64,000 bases of DNA from Acidobacteriota bacterium (GTDB lineage Bacteria > Acidobacteriota > Vicinamibacteria > Vicinamibacterales > SCN-69-37): positions 248,001 through 312,000 of the forward strand of contig JADJUS010000022.1 in NCBI GenBank assembly GCA_016716905.1, in the 5' to 3' direction. Both the position numbers and the translations under genes were made by a program. Under the pieces are notes generated by a model. The model was not told the DNA's origin and searched no databases. It saw nothing but the letters and a program-made list of their open reading frames with translations. Positions within the stretch are counted from its first letter, which is position 1. Each line of letters begins with the position of its first letter. Shown in pieces: positions 1 through 6,599 of this stretch.

Positions 1-1415
1 TTGAGTCGCTGCCCTTCGGTGCGCTGGTCGGCGGGGGTCTTCCACGCCTCCTGCATGTAGGGCGACAGCTTCGCGATTTCGCGGTCGATCAGAATCTGAT
101 GATAGGGCTTCTCGATGGCCGTCTTCGCCGCGCGCAGCGGCTTCTGCAACGCCTCGATGCGCTGCGTCTCGGCGCGGTTGGCCGCCACCTCGTGGGCCGG
201 GACGAGGGGATGCTCCACATTGGTCGTGGGATAAAAAATCGACTGGATGCGGTAGTAGTCCTTCTGCGGAATGGGATCGAACTTGTGGTTGTGGCAACGT
301 GCACAACCCACGGTCATCCCCATGAACGTCAGCGAGGTCGTGGTCACGAGGTCGTCCACCGCGTCAAGCCGATTGCCGCCGCCCTCCGGCCCCAGGCGAA
401 GATACCCGGTGGCGATCATCGCCTCGTCGGAACCGGGCGCATATTCGTCTCCTGCCAACTGCTCCTTGACGAACGTGTCGTAGGGCTTGTCACTGTTGAA
501 CGCGTTCACCACGTAGTCGCGATACCGGTACATCTCGGCACGGTCGGTATCGAACTCATAGCCGCCCGAGTCTGCGTACCGGACGAGGTCCATCCAGTGA
601 CGCGCCCAGCGCTCGCCGTAGTGGGGAGAGGCGAGCAAGCGGTCGACCAGCGCGGGCCACGCGTTCGGAGACGAGTCGTTGACGAAGGCGTCCGATTCGG
701 CCGGTGTCGGGGGCAGGCCCAGCACGTCCAGATACGCTCGTCGAACGAGGGTGCGTTTGTCGGCGGCCGACACGGGGGTCAGGCCCTTGCGCGACATCGC
801 ATCAAGAATGAAGGCGTCGATGGGGTTGGCAGACCAGCCCTCTCGCGTGACCACCGGGACCGCGGGCCGCGCGACCGGCGTAAACGCCCAGTACTGCCGC
901 TCACTTTCCGTGATCGGGCGCTCTTCACGCTTGCGAAGCTCCTCGAGGTCTGTGCCGCCCCCGCCGCTGGCGCCGGGCACGGTCGCCCACGAGGCACCCG
1001 CTTCGATCCACAGGCGGATGGTGCGTCGCTGCGCTTCGCTCAAGGGCGGGGCGTCTTCAGGCATCTGCAGATCGCCGTCGTGCATGATGGCCTTGTAGAG
1101 CAGGCTCGCGGCAGGCTGGTGGGCCACCACGGCGCGTCCGGACCGCCCACCTTTTTGCAGGCCCGCCTCCGTCCGCAGATCGAGTCCGCCGTCTTTGGCC
1201 TCTCCGTGGCACTCGATACAGGTCTTCTGCACGAGCTGGAAGACTTCTGTCGCCAGTTGATCAGGCGTGCGCGTATCCTGCGGCGCTTCCTGCCACGGGA
1301 CACGCGGCAGGGCCGCGCGTTCCGCACGCGCCGTCACCACCACACCCCAGGCGAGCGCCGTCGCAAGGCCTGCGGCCGTCACGGCGGCCGAACCACACAT
1401 CCGTCGTCTCAGCAT
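1..1415 (-). CDS. PSD1 / DUF1549 / DUF1553 family secreted cytochrome-type protein (3' end off window)
   Basis: The reading frame is open from an ATG at 1415 down to base 1, so the C-terminal part (where DUF1553 is expected) lies outside the window. Residues 1-32 are a signal-peptide-like stretch (MLRRRMCGSAA, then a hydrophobic run). A heme-binding CIECH motif at residues 66-70 begins the Planctomycete cytochrome C domain. It is followed by a DUF1549 region with the family-typical stretches GYEFDTDRAEMYRYRDYV and GCARCHNHKFDPIPQKDYY. Proteins with this layout are common in Planctomycetes, Verrucomicrobia and Acidobacteria. They are exported and probably act in polymer or sulfated-glycan degradation, but no reaction is established. 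A purine-rich AGGGGCAGG lies just before the start. It is divergent from the small cytochrome gene at 1531. Confidence 0.88.
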   Translation of the reverse strand, partial: MLRRRMCGSAAVTAAGLATALAWGVVVTARAERAALPRVPWQEAPQDTRTPDQLATEVFQLVQKTCIECHGEAKDGGLDLRTEAGLQKGGRSGRAVVAHQPAASLLYKAIMHDGDLQMPEDAPPLSEAQRRTIRLWIEAGASWATVPGASGGGGTDLEELRKREERPITESERQYWAFTPVARPAVPVVTREGWSANPIDAFILDAMSRKGLTPVSAADKRTLVRRAYLDVLGLPPTPAESDAFVNDSSPNAWPALVDRLLASPHYGERWARHWMDLVRYADSGGYEFDTDRAEMYRYRDYVVNAFNSDKPYDTFVKEQLAGDEYAPGSDEAMIATGYLRLGPEGGGNRLDAVDDLVTTTSLTFMGMTVGCARCHNHKFDPIPQKDYYRIQSIFYPTTNVEHPLVPAHEVAANRAETQRIEALQKPLRAAKTAIEKPYHQILIDREIAKLSPYMQEAWKTPADQRTEGQRL

Positions 1416-1530
1416 CAACACCTGCCCCTGGCTACGAGTGCTCAAATGGTCGCTCAGCCCCGGCCGGCAGTCAATGACCACATCGCCCACGTTGCGCCGT
1501 GATTCGTGGCGTCAGTATATGATCCGGCCC

Positions 1531-1983
1531 ATGTCGCAGACGCCTCGTACCTCGCTCGTGTTGTCACTCGCCGGACTCGCAATCATGGCCACCGCCATCT
1601 CTGCCAAAACCGTCGTGACGCCTCCCGCCCAGGCCGCCCGCTGGACCATTCCCACCGGTGGCGCTGCGGAAACAAACCCGCTGCCGATCAACGCGGCCAC
1701 GCTCGCCGGGGGCAAGAAGTTGTTTGCCGCCAAGTGTGAACGCTGCCACGGACCTGCGGGCAAGGGCGATGGTCCGGACGCTGATGCGAAGTACGCGGCG
1801 GAGATGGACCTGACCAACGTGGCGCGCGCGCCGCGTAATTCCGACGGCACGGTGTTCTACAAGATCTGGAACGGGCGCTCGAACCCGAAGATGCCCGCCT
1901 TCTCGGAAGACACCTCCAAGGAACAGGTCTGGGCCATCGTCGCCTACGCACAGTCGTTGAGGAAACCACCGTCGGGGTCCTGA
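1531..1983 (+). CDS. Small periplasmic c-type cytochrome
   Basis: This is a 150-residue class I cytochrome c. An N-terminal signal peptide (TSLVLSLAGLAIMATAISAK) is followed by a single heme site, CERCHGPAGKGDGP, with C69, C72 and H73. The probable axial methionine is M121 in NPKMPAF, and a C-terminal helix (EQVWAIVAYAQSLR) is typical of the fold. It should carry one electron at a time in the periplasm, but the partner is not shown by the sequence. An in-frame ATG 12 bases upstream (1519) is an alternative start. The divergent neighbour at 1415 also carries a heme motif, which suggests a shared respiratory or oxidative role. Confidence 0.88.
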   Translation: MSQTPRTSLVLSLAGLAIMATAISAKTVVTPPAQAARWTIPTGGAAETNPLPINAATLAGGKKLFAAKCERCHGPAGKGDGPDADAKYAAEMDLTNVARAPRNSDGTVFYKIWNGRSNPKMPAFSEDTSKEQVWAIVAYAQSLRKPPSGS

Positions 1984-2043
1984 AGTCCCGGGGTCCTGGA
2001 GTCCCAGTTCCCCAGCTCCTAATTTCCTAAGTTCCTCATTTCC
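1984..2043. repeat. Low-complexity TTCC/CCAGTTCC repeat, copy 1
   Basis: The 60-base gap between the cytochrome and the SRPBCC gene consists almost wholly of units such as CAGTTCCCCAGCTCCTAA and TTTCCTAAGTTCCTCATT. The same vocabulary recurs at 27810-27889 (opposite orientation) and 60492-60528. It carries no open frame and no obvious ribosome-binding site for the next gene. Confidence 0.75.
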
Positions 2044-2044
2044 A

Positions 2045-2539
2045 ATGTCCTCTTCCGATCCCGCGGGCCGGTTTGAACAGCGACTCTTCATCGCTGCCAA
2101 GCCGGCTGACGTGTTCGCATGTTTTTTCGATCATGCCGCGCTGCAGGTCTGGTGGCAGGTGACTCACGCGGTGGTCACGCCGGTGCCGTTTGGCGTGTAT
2201 GCCATCGAGTGGGCGCCGACCAATTATCGCGACGACCTGCTGGGGCCGCTCGGTGGCGTCTTCCACGGGACAGTGGTGGACGTGCGTCCGGGCCAGCAGT
2301 TTCTCGTCGCCGACTGCTGGTGGGTGCCGCCCGAGGGGGACGCGCTTGGGCCGATGGCGCTGCACGTCAGTTGCCAGCCTGAAGGTACGGGATGCCGATT
2401 GGTGGTGCGTCAGGACGGCTACGAACCGTCGCCGCGCTGGCGGCGATACTATGCGGTCGCGTCGCGCGGATGGCAACTCTCACTGACCGCACTTCGGCGC
2501 CGGGCCGAAGAGCGGCACTCGGCGCACTCAGCCCGCTGA
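2045..2539 (+). CDS. SRPBCC (START/AHSA1-like) domain protein
   Basis: The product has 164 residues, the usual size of a one-domain SRPBCC/AHSA1 protein. The start FEQRLFIAAKPADVFACFFD matches the first strand and helix of the fold (oligomer-lined cavity for a hydrophobic ligand), and the tail GWQLSLTALRRRAEE fits the long C-terminal helix. There is no signal peptide, so it is probably cytosolic. The ligand or role cannot be read from sequence. The ATG at 2045 directly follows the low-complexity repeat and has no clear Shine-Dalgarno site. Its 3' end overlaps the convergent nhaA gene by 12 bases. Confidence 0.75.
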   Translation: MSSSDPAGRFEQRLFIAAKPADVFACFFDHAALQVWWQVTHAVVTPVPFGVYAIEWAPTNYRDDLLGPLGGVFHGTVVDVRPGQQFLVADCWWVPPEGDALGPMALHVSCQPEGTGCRLVVRQDGYEPSPRWRRYYAVASRGWQLSLTALRRRAEERHSAHSAR

Positions 2540-3685
2540 CGGGGCGGCGGTGCCCACCTTGAGGGCCTTCGCCAGGCCGACGGCGATGGGGGCGGCCAGA
2601 AAACTCAACAGGGCCCCCATCTTGGCTTGATCGAGGTGCGGCGACGTGATCGGAAACGCCGCGGTGGTGAAAAACAGCGCGACGGTGAAGCCAATGCCGG
2701 CGGCCACTCCAATCACGACCATCGATCGTTTTTCCAGACCGGCGGCCCTGGGAAAGCCGACGGCGCCTGCAATCATCGCAAACGCGAAGATACCGATCGG
2801 CTTGCCGAAAAGCAGGCTGCCCAACACCATCCACGTCACCTCACCCACCGACGAAAGTGGCACTCCGGCATTGACGAGCCCGAACAGCAGCAGGACAAAC
2901 TGCACCGGTGTCTGCCACCAATGTTCGAACTCGTTCATGGTGTCGTGCCGCTTCCCTTCCTTCGGGGCAAACAAACCGAGGTCGAACTTCGCGTGCGGCA
3001 TGAACGGCACGATCGGCACCAGCGCCAGAGCGGGGTGCAGTCCGCCCACATAGAGCCCAATCCACGACATCACACCCGGGCCCATCACATAGACCCAGAA
3101 GTTGCCGACACGGAAACGGCGCAGGACCCAGGCCAGGACGATCGCGCCCGACAGCCAAAGTCCGAGCCATCCGAGAGCGAGAGGGGCACTCGGGTAAAAC
3201 ACTGCGAGGATCACCAACCCCATCGCGTCGTCTGCAATCGCCAGCAGCAAGAGAAATGGGATCGCCGGGTGGCCTGTTGGAAAGATCATCCTCGCCACGA
3301 GGTAGGAAAATGCAATGTCGGTGGCGCAGGGGATGGCCCAGCCGCGCACCACCTCCATGTCGTTGACGGCGTAGGCCGACAGCACGTACAGGGTGGCCGG
3401 CATCGCCATGCCCCCGATCGCCGCGAAGACGGGAACCGCCGCCTGCTTGGGCGACGCCAATGGCCCGCCAGGCAACATGGCCTCCACCACTTCCTTGGTG
3501 GCCAGCGCAAAAAAGAACACCATGCCGACGTCGTTGACGCCGAAGTGCAACAGATGCGCGAACGACTCGTAGGCTGGGTAATTCAGGTTGGCCCAGACAA
3601 GCGCAATCAGGCTGCCGCCAATGAGCAGCAGTGAATTGTCCAGGATGAACTGAATGACCCCGTTCTGAGTTGGCTGCTGTGTCAT
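2528..3685 (-). CDS. nhaA: Na+/H+ antiporter NhaA
   Basis: At 385 residues it matches NhaA length, with the polytopic inner-membrane pattern of the family. The frame covers QFILDNSLLLIGGSLIALVW, HFGVNDVGMVFFFALATKEV and the ion-binding pair of aspartates in LLLAIADDAMGLVILAVFY. The family exchanges cytoplasmic Na+ for external H+. The flanking sequence of the aspartate pair (ADDAMGLV) differs from the enterobacterial IDDLGAI form, so this is a divergent branch. I chose ATG 3685 (MTQQPTQNG) over longer in-frame extensions, which would run into the upstream pyruvate kinase gene. The stop codon of that gene is 4 bases away, so the two are probably co-transcribed and translationally coupled. Confidence 0.9.
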   Translation of the reverse strand: MTQQPTQNGVIQFILDNSLLLIGGSLIALVWANLNYPAYESFAHLLHFGVNDVGMVFFFALATKEVVEAMLPGGPLASPKQAAVPVFAAIGGMAMPATLYVLSAYAVNDMEVVRGWAIPCATDIAFSYLVARMIFPTGHPAIPFLLLLAIADDAMGLVILAVFYPSAPLALGWLGLWLSGAIVLAWVLRRFRVGNFWVYVMGPGVMSWIGLYVGGLHPALALVPIVPFMPHAKFDLGLFAPKEGKRHDTMNEFEHWWQTPVQFVLLLFGLVNAGVPLSSVGEVTWMVLGSLLFGKPIGIFAFAMIAGAVGFPRAAGLEKRSMVVIGVAAGIGFTVALFFTTAAFPITSPHLDQAKMGALLSFLAAPIAVGLAKALKVGTAAPSAG

Positions 3686-3689
3686 TCGC

Positions 3690-5099
3690 TCACATCCGCT
3701 CGACGACGAGAAAGTTATCGGCCTCTTGACCCAGCCCGGCGTGCATGGCCACAAACACGAGGGTCTCGCCCACAGGCACAAGCGCCCGGGCCAGCAACAT
3801 TTCACGGACGGCCGGGAGTGTGGCGGCCGGCGTCAGCATCGGGGTCACACCCCACACCAGCTCGAGCCTCGCGGCGGTCTGCGGGTTCGGTGTGGCCGCG
3901 ATGATCCGGGATGCCGGGCGCAGCGCCGCCAGCACGCGGGGCGTCATGCCCTTCTTGGTGACGGCCACGATCGCCGTGGCGCCGGCGCGTCGGGCCAGAG
4001 TCACCGCCGCTTCGCACAGGGCCAGGCCATGGCGGCTTGAGATCACCGCGCCGGGCGGCACCACAATCCCGCCGTGCCCGCCGGCCAGGGCCATGTCACG
4101 TTCGGCCTGCTCAATGATGGCGGCGAGCGTTGCCACCACGCGCACCGGATGGCGGCCGACGGCGGTTTCTCCCGACAGCATGATGGCGTCTGCGCCCTCG
4201 TCCACGGCATGTGTCGCGTCGGTCACTTCCGCCCGCGTGGGACGCGATGAGAGTCGCATCGACTCCAGGACTTCCGTCGCCACGATCACCGGCACGCCGC
4301 GCCGCCGCGCGGCCAGCAGGATGCGCCGCTGGACGGCAGGCACGCGCTCGAGCGGCATCTCAATGCCGAGGTCGCCGCGCGCGATCATGACGGCGTCGCT
4401 GATGGCCACGATCTCGTCAATCCGTTCCACGGCCGAGGGCCGCTCGATCTTCGCGATGATCGGCATGTCGGCCGCCCCTGCGGCCGCCGCCGCCGCTCGC
4501 GCCTGCACCACATCGTCTGGCGACTGCACGAAGCTGAGCGCCACCGCATCGACGCCCATGGCGATGCCCGCCAGCAGATCGTCGCGGTCCTTGGGTGTCA
4601 GCGAGGGCGTCTGCATGACGGCGCCGGGCGCGGTGATCCCCTTGCGGCTTTCCAGCACACCGCCTTCGACGACCCTGGCCACCAATCGCCCTGGTTCAAC
4701 GGCGGTCACCACCAGTTCGAGCCGGCCGTCGTCGAGCAACAGGCGCTGGCCCGGCGCGACAGATGAGAACAATGGCGCAAAGGCCGTGGGGATCCGGTCT
4801 GGCCCCCCCTCGTCGTCGCCGAGCGTCATCAGCACCTCGGTGCCGGCTGTGAGCATGATCGGCGAGGCGAGACGACCCGTCCGGATCTTTGGACCGGACA
4901 GGTCCTGGAACACCAGCATGTTGCGTCCCACGGCCTGTGCCTCTGCGCGAACCGCGCGGCACACCGCCGCGTGTTCTTCGGCCGTGCCGTGAGAGAAATT
5001 CAGGCGGCACACATCCGCACCCGCGGCAATCATGGCGCCGATCACTGCGCCGTCGATGGTGGCCGGGCCGAGCGTGGCGATGATCTTGGTGCGTCTCAT
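3690..5099 (-). CDS. pyk: Pyruvate kinase
   Basis: The product has 469 residues, close to the usual 470-480. The N-terminus MRRTKIIATLGPAT and the motif CRLNFSHGT are hallmarks of pyruvate kinase. The family lysine and metal-binding acidic region is present in ADMPIIAKIERPSAVERIDE, followed by ARGDLGIEMPLERVPAVQR. A C-terminal allosteric-type domain follows (GATAIVAVTKKGMTPR). It converts phosphoenolpyruvate and ADP to pyruvate and ATP in the cytosol. It leads a two-gene unit with nhaA and is divergent from the DsbA-like gene across a 66-base gap. Confidence 0.96.
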   Translation of the reverse strand: MRRTKIIATLGPATIDGAVIGAMIAAGADVCRLNFSHGTAEEHAAVCRAVRAEAQAVGRNMLVFQDLSGPKIRTGRLASPIMLTAGTEVLMTLGDDEGGPDRIPTAFAPLFSSVAPGQRLLLDDGRLELVVTAVEPGRLVARVVEGGVLESRKGITAPGAVMQTPSLTPKDRDDLLAGIAMGVDAVALSFVQSPDDVVQARAAAAAAGAADMPIIAKIERPSAVERIDEIVAISDAVMIARGDLGIEMPLERVPAVQRRILLAARRRGVPVIVATEVLESMRLSSRPTRAEVTDATHAVDEGADAIMLSGETAVGRHPVRVVATLAAIIEQAERDMALAGGHGGIVVPPGAVISSRHGLALCEAAVTLARRAGATAIVAVTKKGMTPRVLAALRPASRIIAATPNPQTAARLELVWGVTPMLTPAATLPAVREMLLARALVPVGETLVFVAMHAGLGQEADNFLVVERM

Positions 5100-5165
5100 G
5101 TGGAAAGTGTCAGAGCAGCGTACAATCCCCGAAGCGAGACGGGCAAGGGCCGGGGAGACATTATT

Positions 5166-5894
5166 GTGAAGATGCGATTGATGGGAGCGGTGCTGGCGGC
5201 TCTGGTGCTGACGGCGGCGCCTGCGTGCGCTCAGACGTCGGAGATCGAGGCGCTGCGAAGAGAGTTGGCGGCGGTCAAAGAGGACCTGGCCAATTTGCGC
5301 GCCACGCTTGGCCGTCCGCGGCCCGAAGTGGATCTGACCGGTGCGCCAACCAAAGGCAACCCGGATGCCCAGGTCGCGCTCGTGGAGTTCTCAGACTACG
5401 AGTGCCCGTTCTGCATCCGGCACTTCCGCGAGACGATGCCGATGATCGAAAAGAACTACATCGCCACGGGGAAAATTCTGTATGCCTTCCGCGACTTCCC
5501 CATCGACGCGCTGCACCCGCAGGCGGTGAAGGCGCATGAAGCGGCACAGTGCGGCCTGGAACAGGGCAAGTTCTGGGAGATGCACAACACGCTCTTTGGC
5601 GCGCCCGCGCAGCATTCCGTGGAAGGGCTCGAGGCGACGGCGACTCAGGCCGGAGTGAACCTCGCGCCGTTCCGCGAGTGTATTGCCAGCGGCCGCACGA
5701 CTGACGGCATCAGAAAGACTGCAGACCTTGCGGCCAGCTTTGGCGCCAATGGCACGCCGGCGTTTTTTATCGGCGTCTTTGACAAGGCCACCAATCAGGT
5801 CAAGGTCACCCGTGCGATCAGCGGGGCCATTCCGTTTGCGCAGTTCGCGCAGGCGCTCGAGGCGGCGCTGGCGCAGGCCGCTGTGAAGCGCTAA
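5166..5894 (+). CDS. Exported DsbA-like thioredoxin-fold oxidoreductase
   Basis: The product has 242 residues. A signal peptide (MRLMGAVLAALVLTAAPACA) is followed by a short coiled coil (IEALRRELAAVKEDLANLRA). The thioredoxin-fold DSBA domain has an active-site CPFC at C80-C83 (SDYECPFCIRHFRE) and a cis-proline loop, NGTPAFFIG. It should oxidise or isomerise disulfides in the periplasm. The layout, with leader plus coiled coil before the thioredoxin fold, is like the BdbD/DsbA-type proteins of many soil bacteria. I prefer the GTG at 5166 because GGGGAG ends 8 bases before it. An ATG 6 bases later is the alternative. Confidence 0.88.
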   Translation: MKMRLMGAVLAALVLTAAPACAQTSEIEALRRELAAVKEDLANLRATLGRPRPEVDLTGAPTKGNPDAQVALVEFSDYECPFCIRHFRETMPMIEKNYIATGKILYAFRDFPIDALHPQAVKAHEAAQCGLEQGKFWEMHNTLFGAPAQHSVEGLEATATQAGVNLAPFRECIASGRTTDGIRKTADLAASFGANGTPAFFIGVFDKATNQVKVTRAISGAIPFAQFAQALEAALAQAAVKR

Positions 5895-5897
5895 CAC

Positions 5898-5993
5898 GCC
5901 GGGTCTGAAGACCCGGCCTCCATCCGGACACCTACTCGCCGGGTCTGAAGACCCGGCCTCCATCCGGAAGGAGGCCGGGTCTTCAGACCCGGC
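5898..5993. repeat. REP-like palindromes GCCGGGTCTGAAGACCCGGC, three copies
   Basis: Two direct copies (5898-5928 and 5938-5968) and one inverted copy (5963-5993) of a unit built on the 20-base palindrome GCCGGGTCTGAAGACCCGGC plus CCTCCATCCGGA. Copies two and three form a 24-bp perfect stem (5938-5961 with 5970-5993) and an 8-base loop. The array lies in the gap between convergent genes (stops at 5894 and 6006). It could act as a bidirectional terminator or RNA-stabilising hairpin. The same unit recurs at 52991-53082. Confidence 0.9.
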
Positions 5994-6005
5994 TACACGA
6001 ATGCA

Positions 6006-6545
6006 CTAAAAGTGCAGGCCGGCCATGAGCGACCAGACGCGGTGTTTGTAGGCCGTCGTGCCCTTGCTGAATTCCGTCAGGCCCGCGGTATATCGCGCTT
6101 CCACCAGCAGCCGTGAGAACGTCACACCGGCCCCGGCGACCAGCCCGACATCGGTGCGCTTCAGGTCGTCTGTGAAGCCTTCATCGCGCACGTAGATGCC
6201 CACTGAAGGCCCTACCAGGCCGTACACACTTGCACCGGCCTTGGACGAACTGCCGATTCGTAGCAGGAGCGGCACCTGGACGTAATCCGCTTTGGCCGTC
6301 CCGAATGAAAACTTGGTGCCCTGCATGGAGAAGACGACTTCGGGCTGAATCGCAAATACCGAGCCCAGGCCGACCGTCATGAAAACGCCTGCGATCGCAC
6401 CGATACGTCGTCCGGGATCTTCGTCAGATCCGGAGACCCTGGCGAAGTTCACGCCGGCCTTGATTCCACCGCCGACCTGCGCCCACGCGGCGGTCGACGA
6501 CGTGAGTACCACCACCATCATGCCCACGACAAATAGTTTCTTCAT
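6006..6545 (-). CDS. Outer-membrane beta-barrel protein (PorT/OmpA-like small barrel)
   Basis: The product has 179 residues with a clear signal peptide (MKKLFVVGMMVVVLTSSTAAWA, predicted cleavage after AWA). The mature part has alternating short beta-strand patterns (GIKAGVNFARVSG, GVFMTVGLGSVFAIQPEVVF, VDYVQVPLLLRIG-like segments) and ends in GLHF, with the terminal phenylalanine expected of BamA-dependent barrels. This fits the small 8-stranded outer-membrane barrel families (PF13568-like). No substrate can be inferred. It follows the ADOP permease gene on the same strand (54-base gap) and is convergent with the DsbA-like gene. Confidence 0.8.
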   Translation of the reverse strand: MKKLFVVGMMVVVLTSSTAAWAQVGGGIKAGVNFARVSGSDEDPGRRIGAIAGVFMTVGLGSVFAIQPEVVFSMQGTKFSFGTAKADYVQVPLLLRIGSSSKAGASVYGLVGPSVGIYVRDEGFTDDLKRTDVGLVAGAGVTFSRLLVEARYTAGLTEFSKGTTAYKHRVWSLMAGLHF

Positions 6546-6599
6546 GAGGCCAGTCTACGGCGGTCGGCCCGCTCGGCGGTGTTCTGAACAAGACACCGG

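Noticed and set aside
99..1502. Long plus-strand frame antisense to the PSD1/DUF1549 gene
   Set aside because: It is Arg/Ala/Gly-rich with no domain motif, while the minus strand gives clear cytochrome and DUF1549 motifs over the same bases.
2627..3634. Plus-strand frame of 335 codons over nhaA
   Set aside because: His/Arg/Gln-rich shadow of a well recognised antiporter; no membrane or domain signal.
3745..4992. Plus-strand frame of 415 codons over pyruvate kinase
   Set aside because: Composition is a GC-driven shadow (Ser/Arg/Thr-rich); pyruvate kinase motifs on the other strand are complete.
5100..5165. Sigma-70 promoter with TACAAT at 5121
   Set aside because: The -10-like hexamer is good, but no convincing -35 hexamer lies 16-18 bases upstream.
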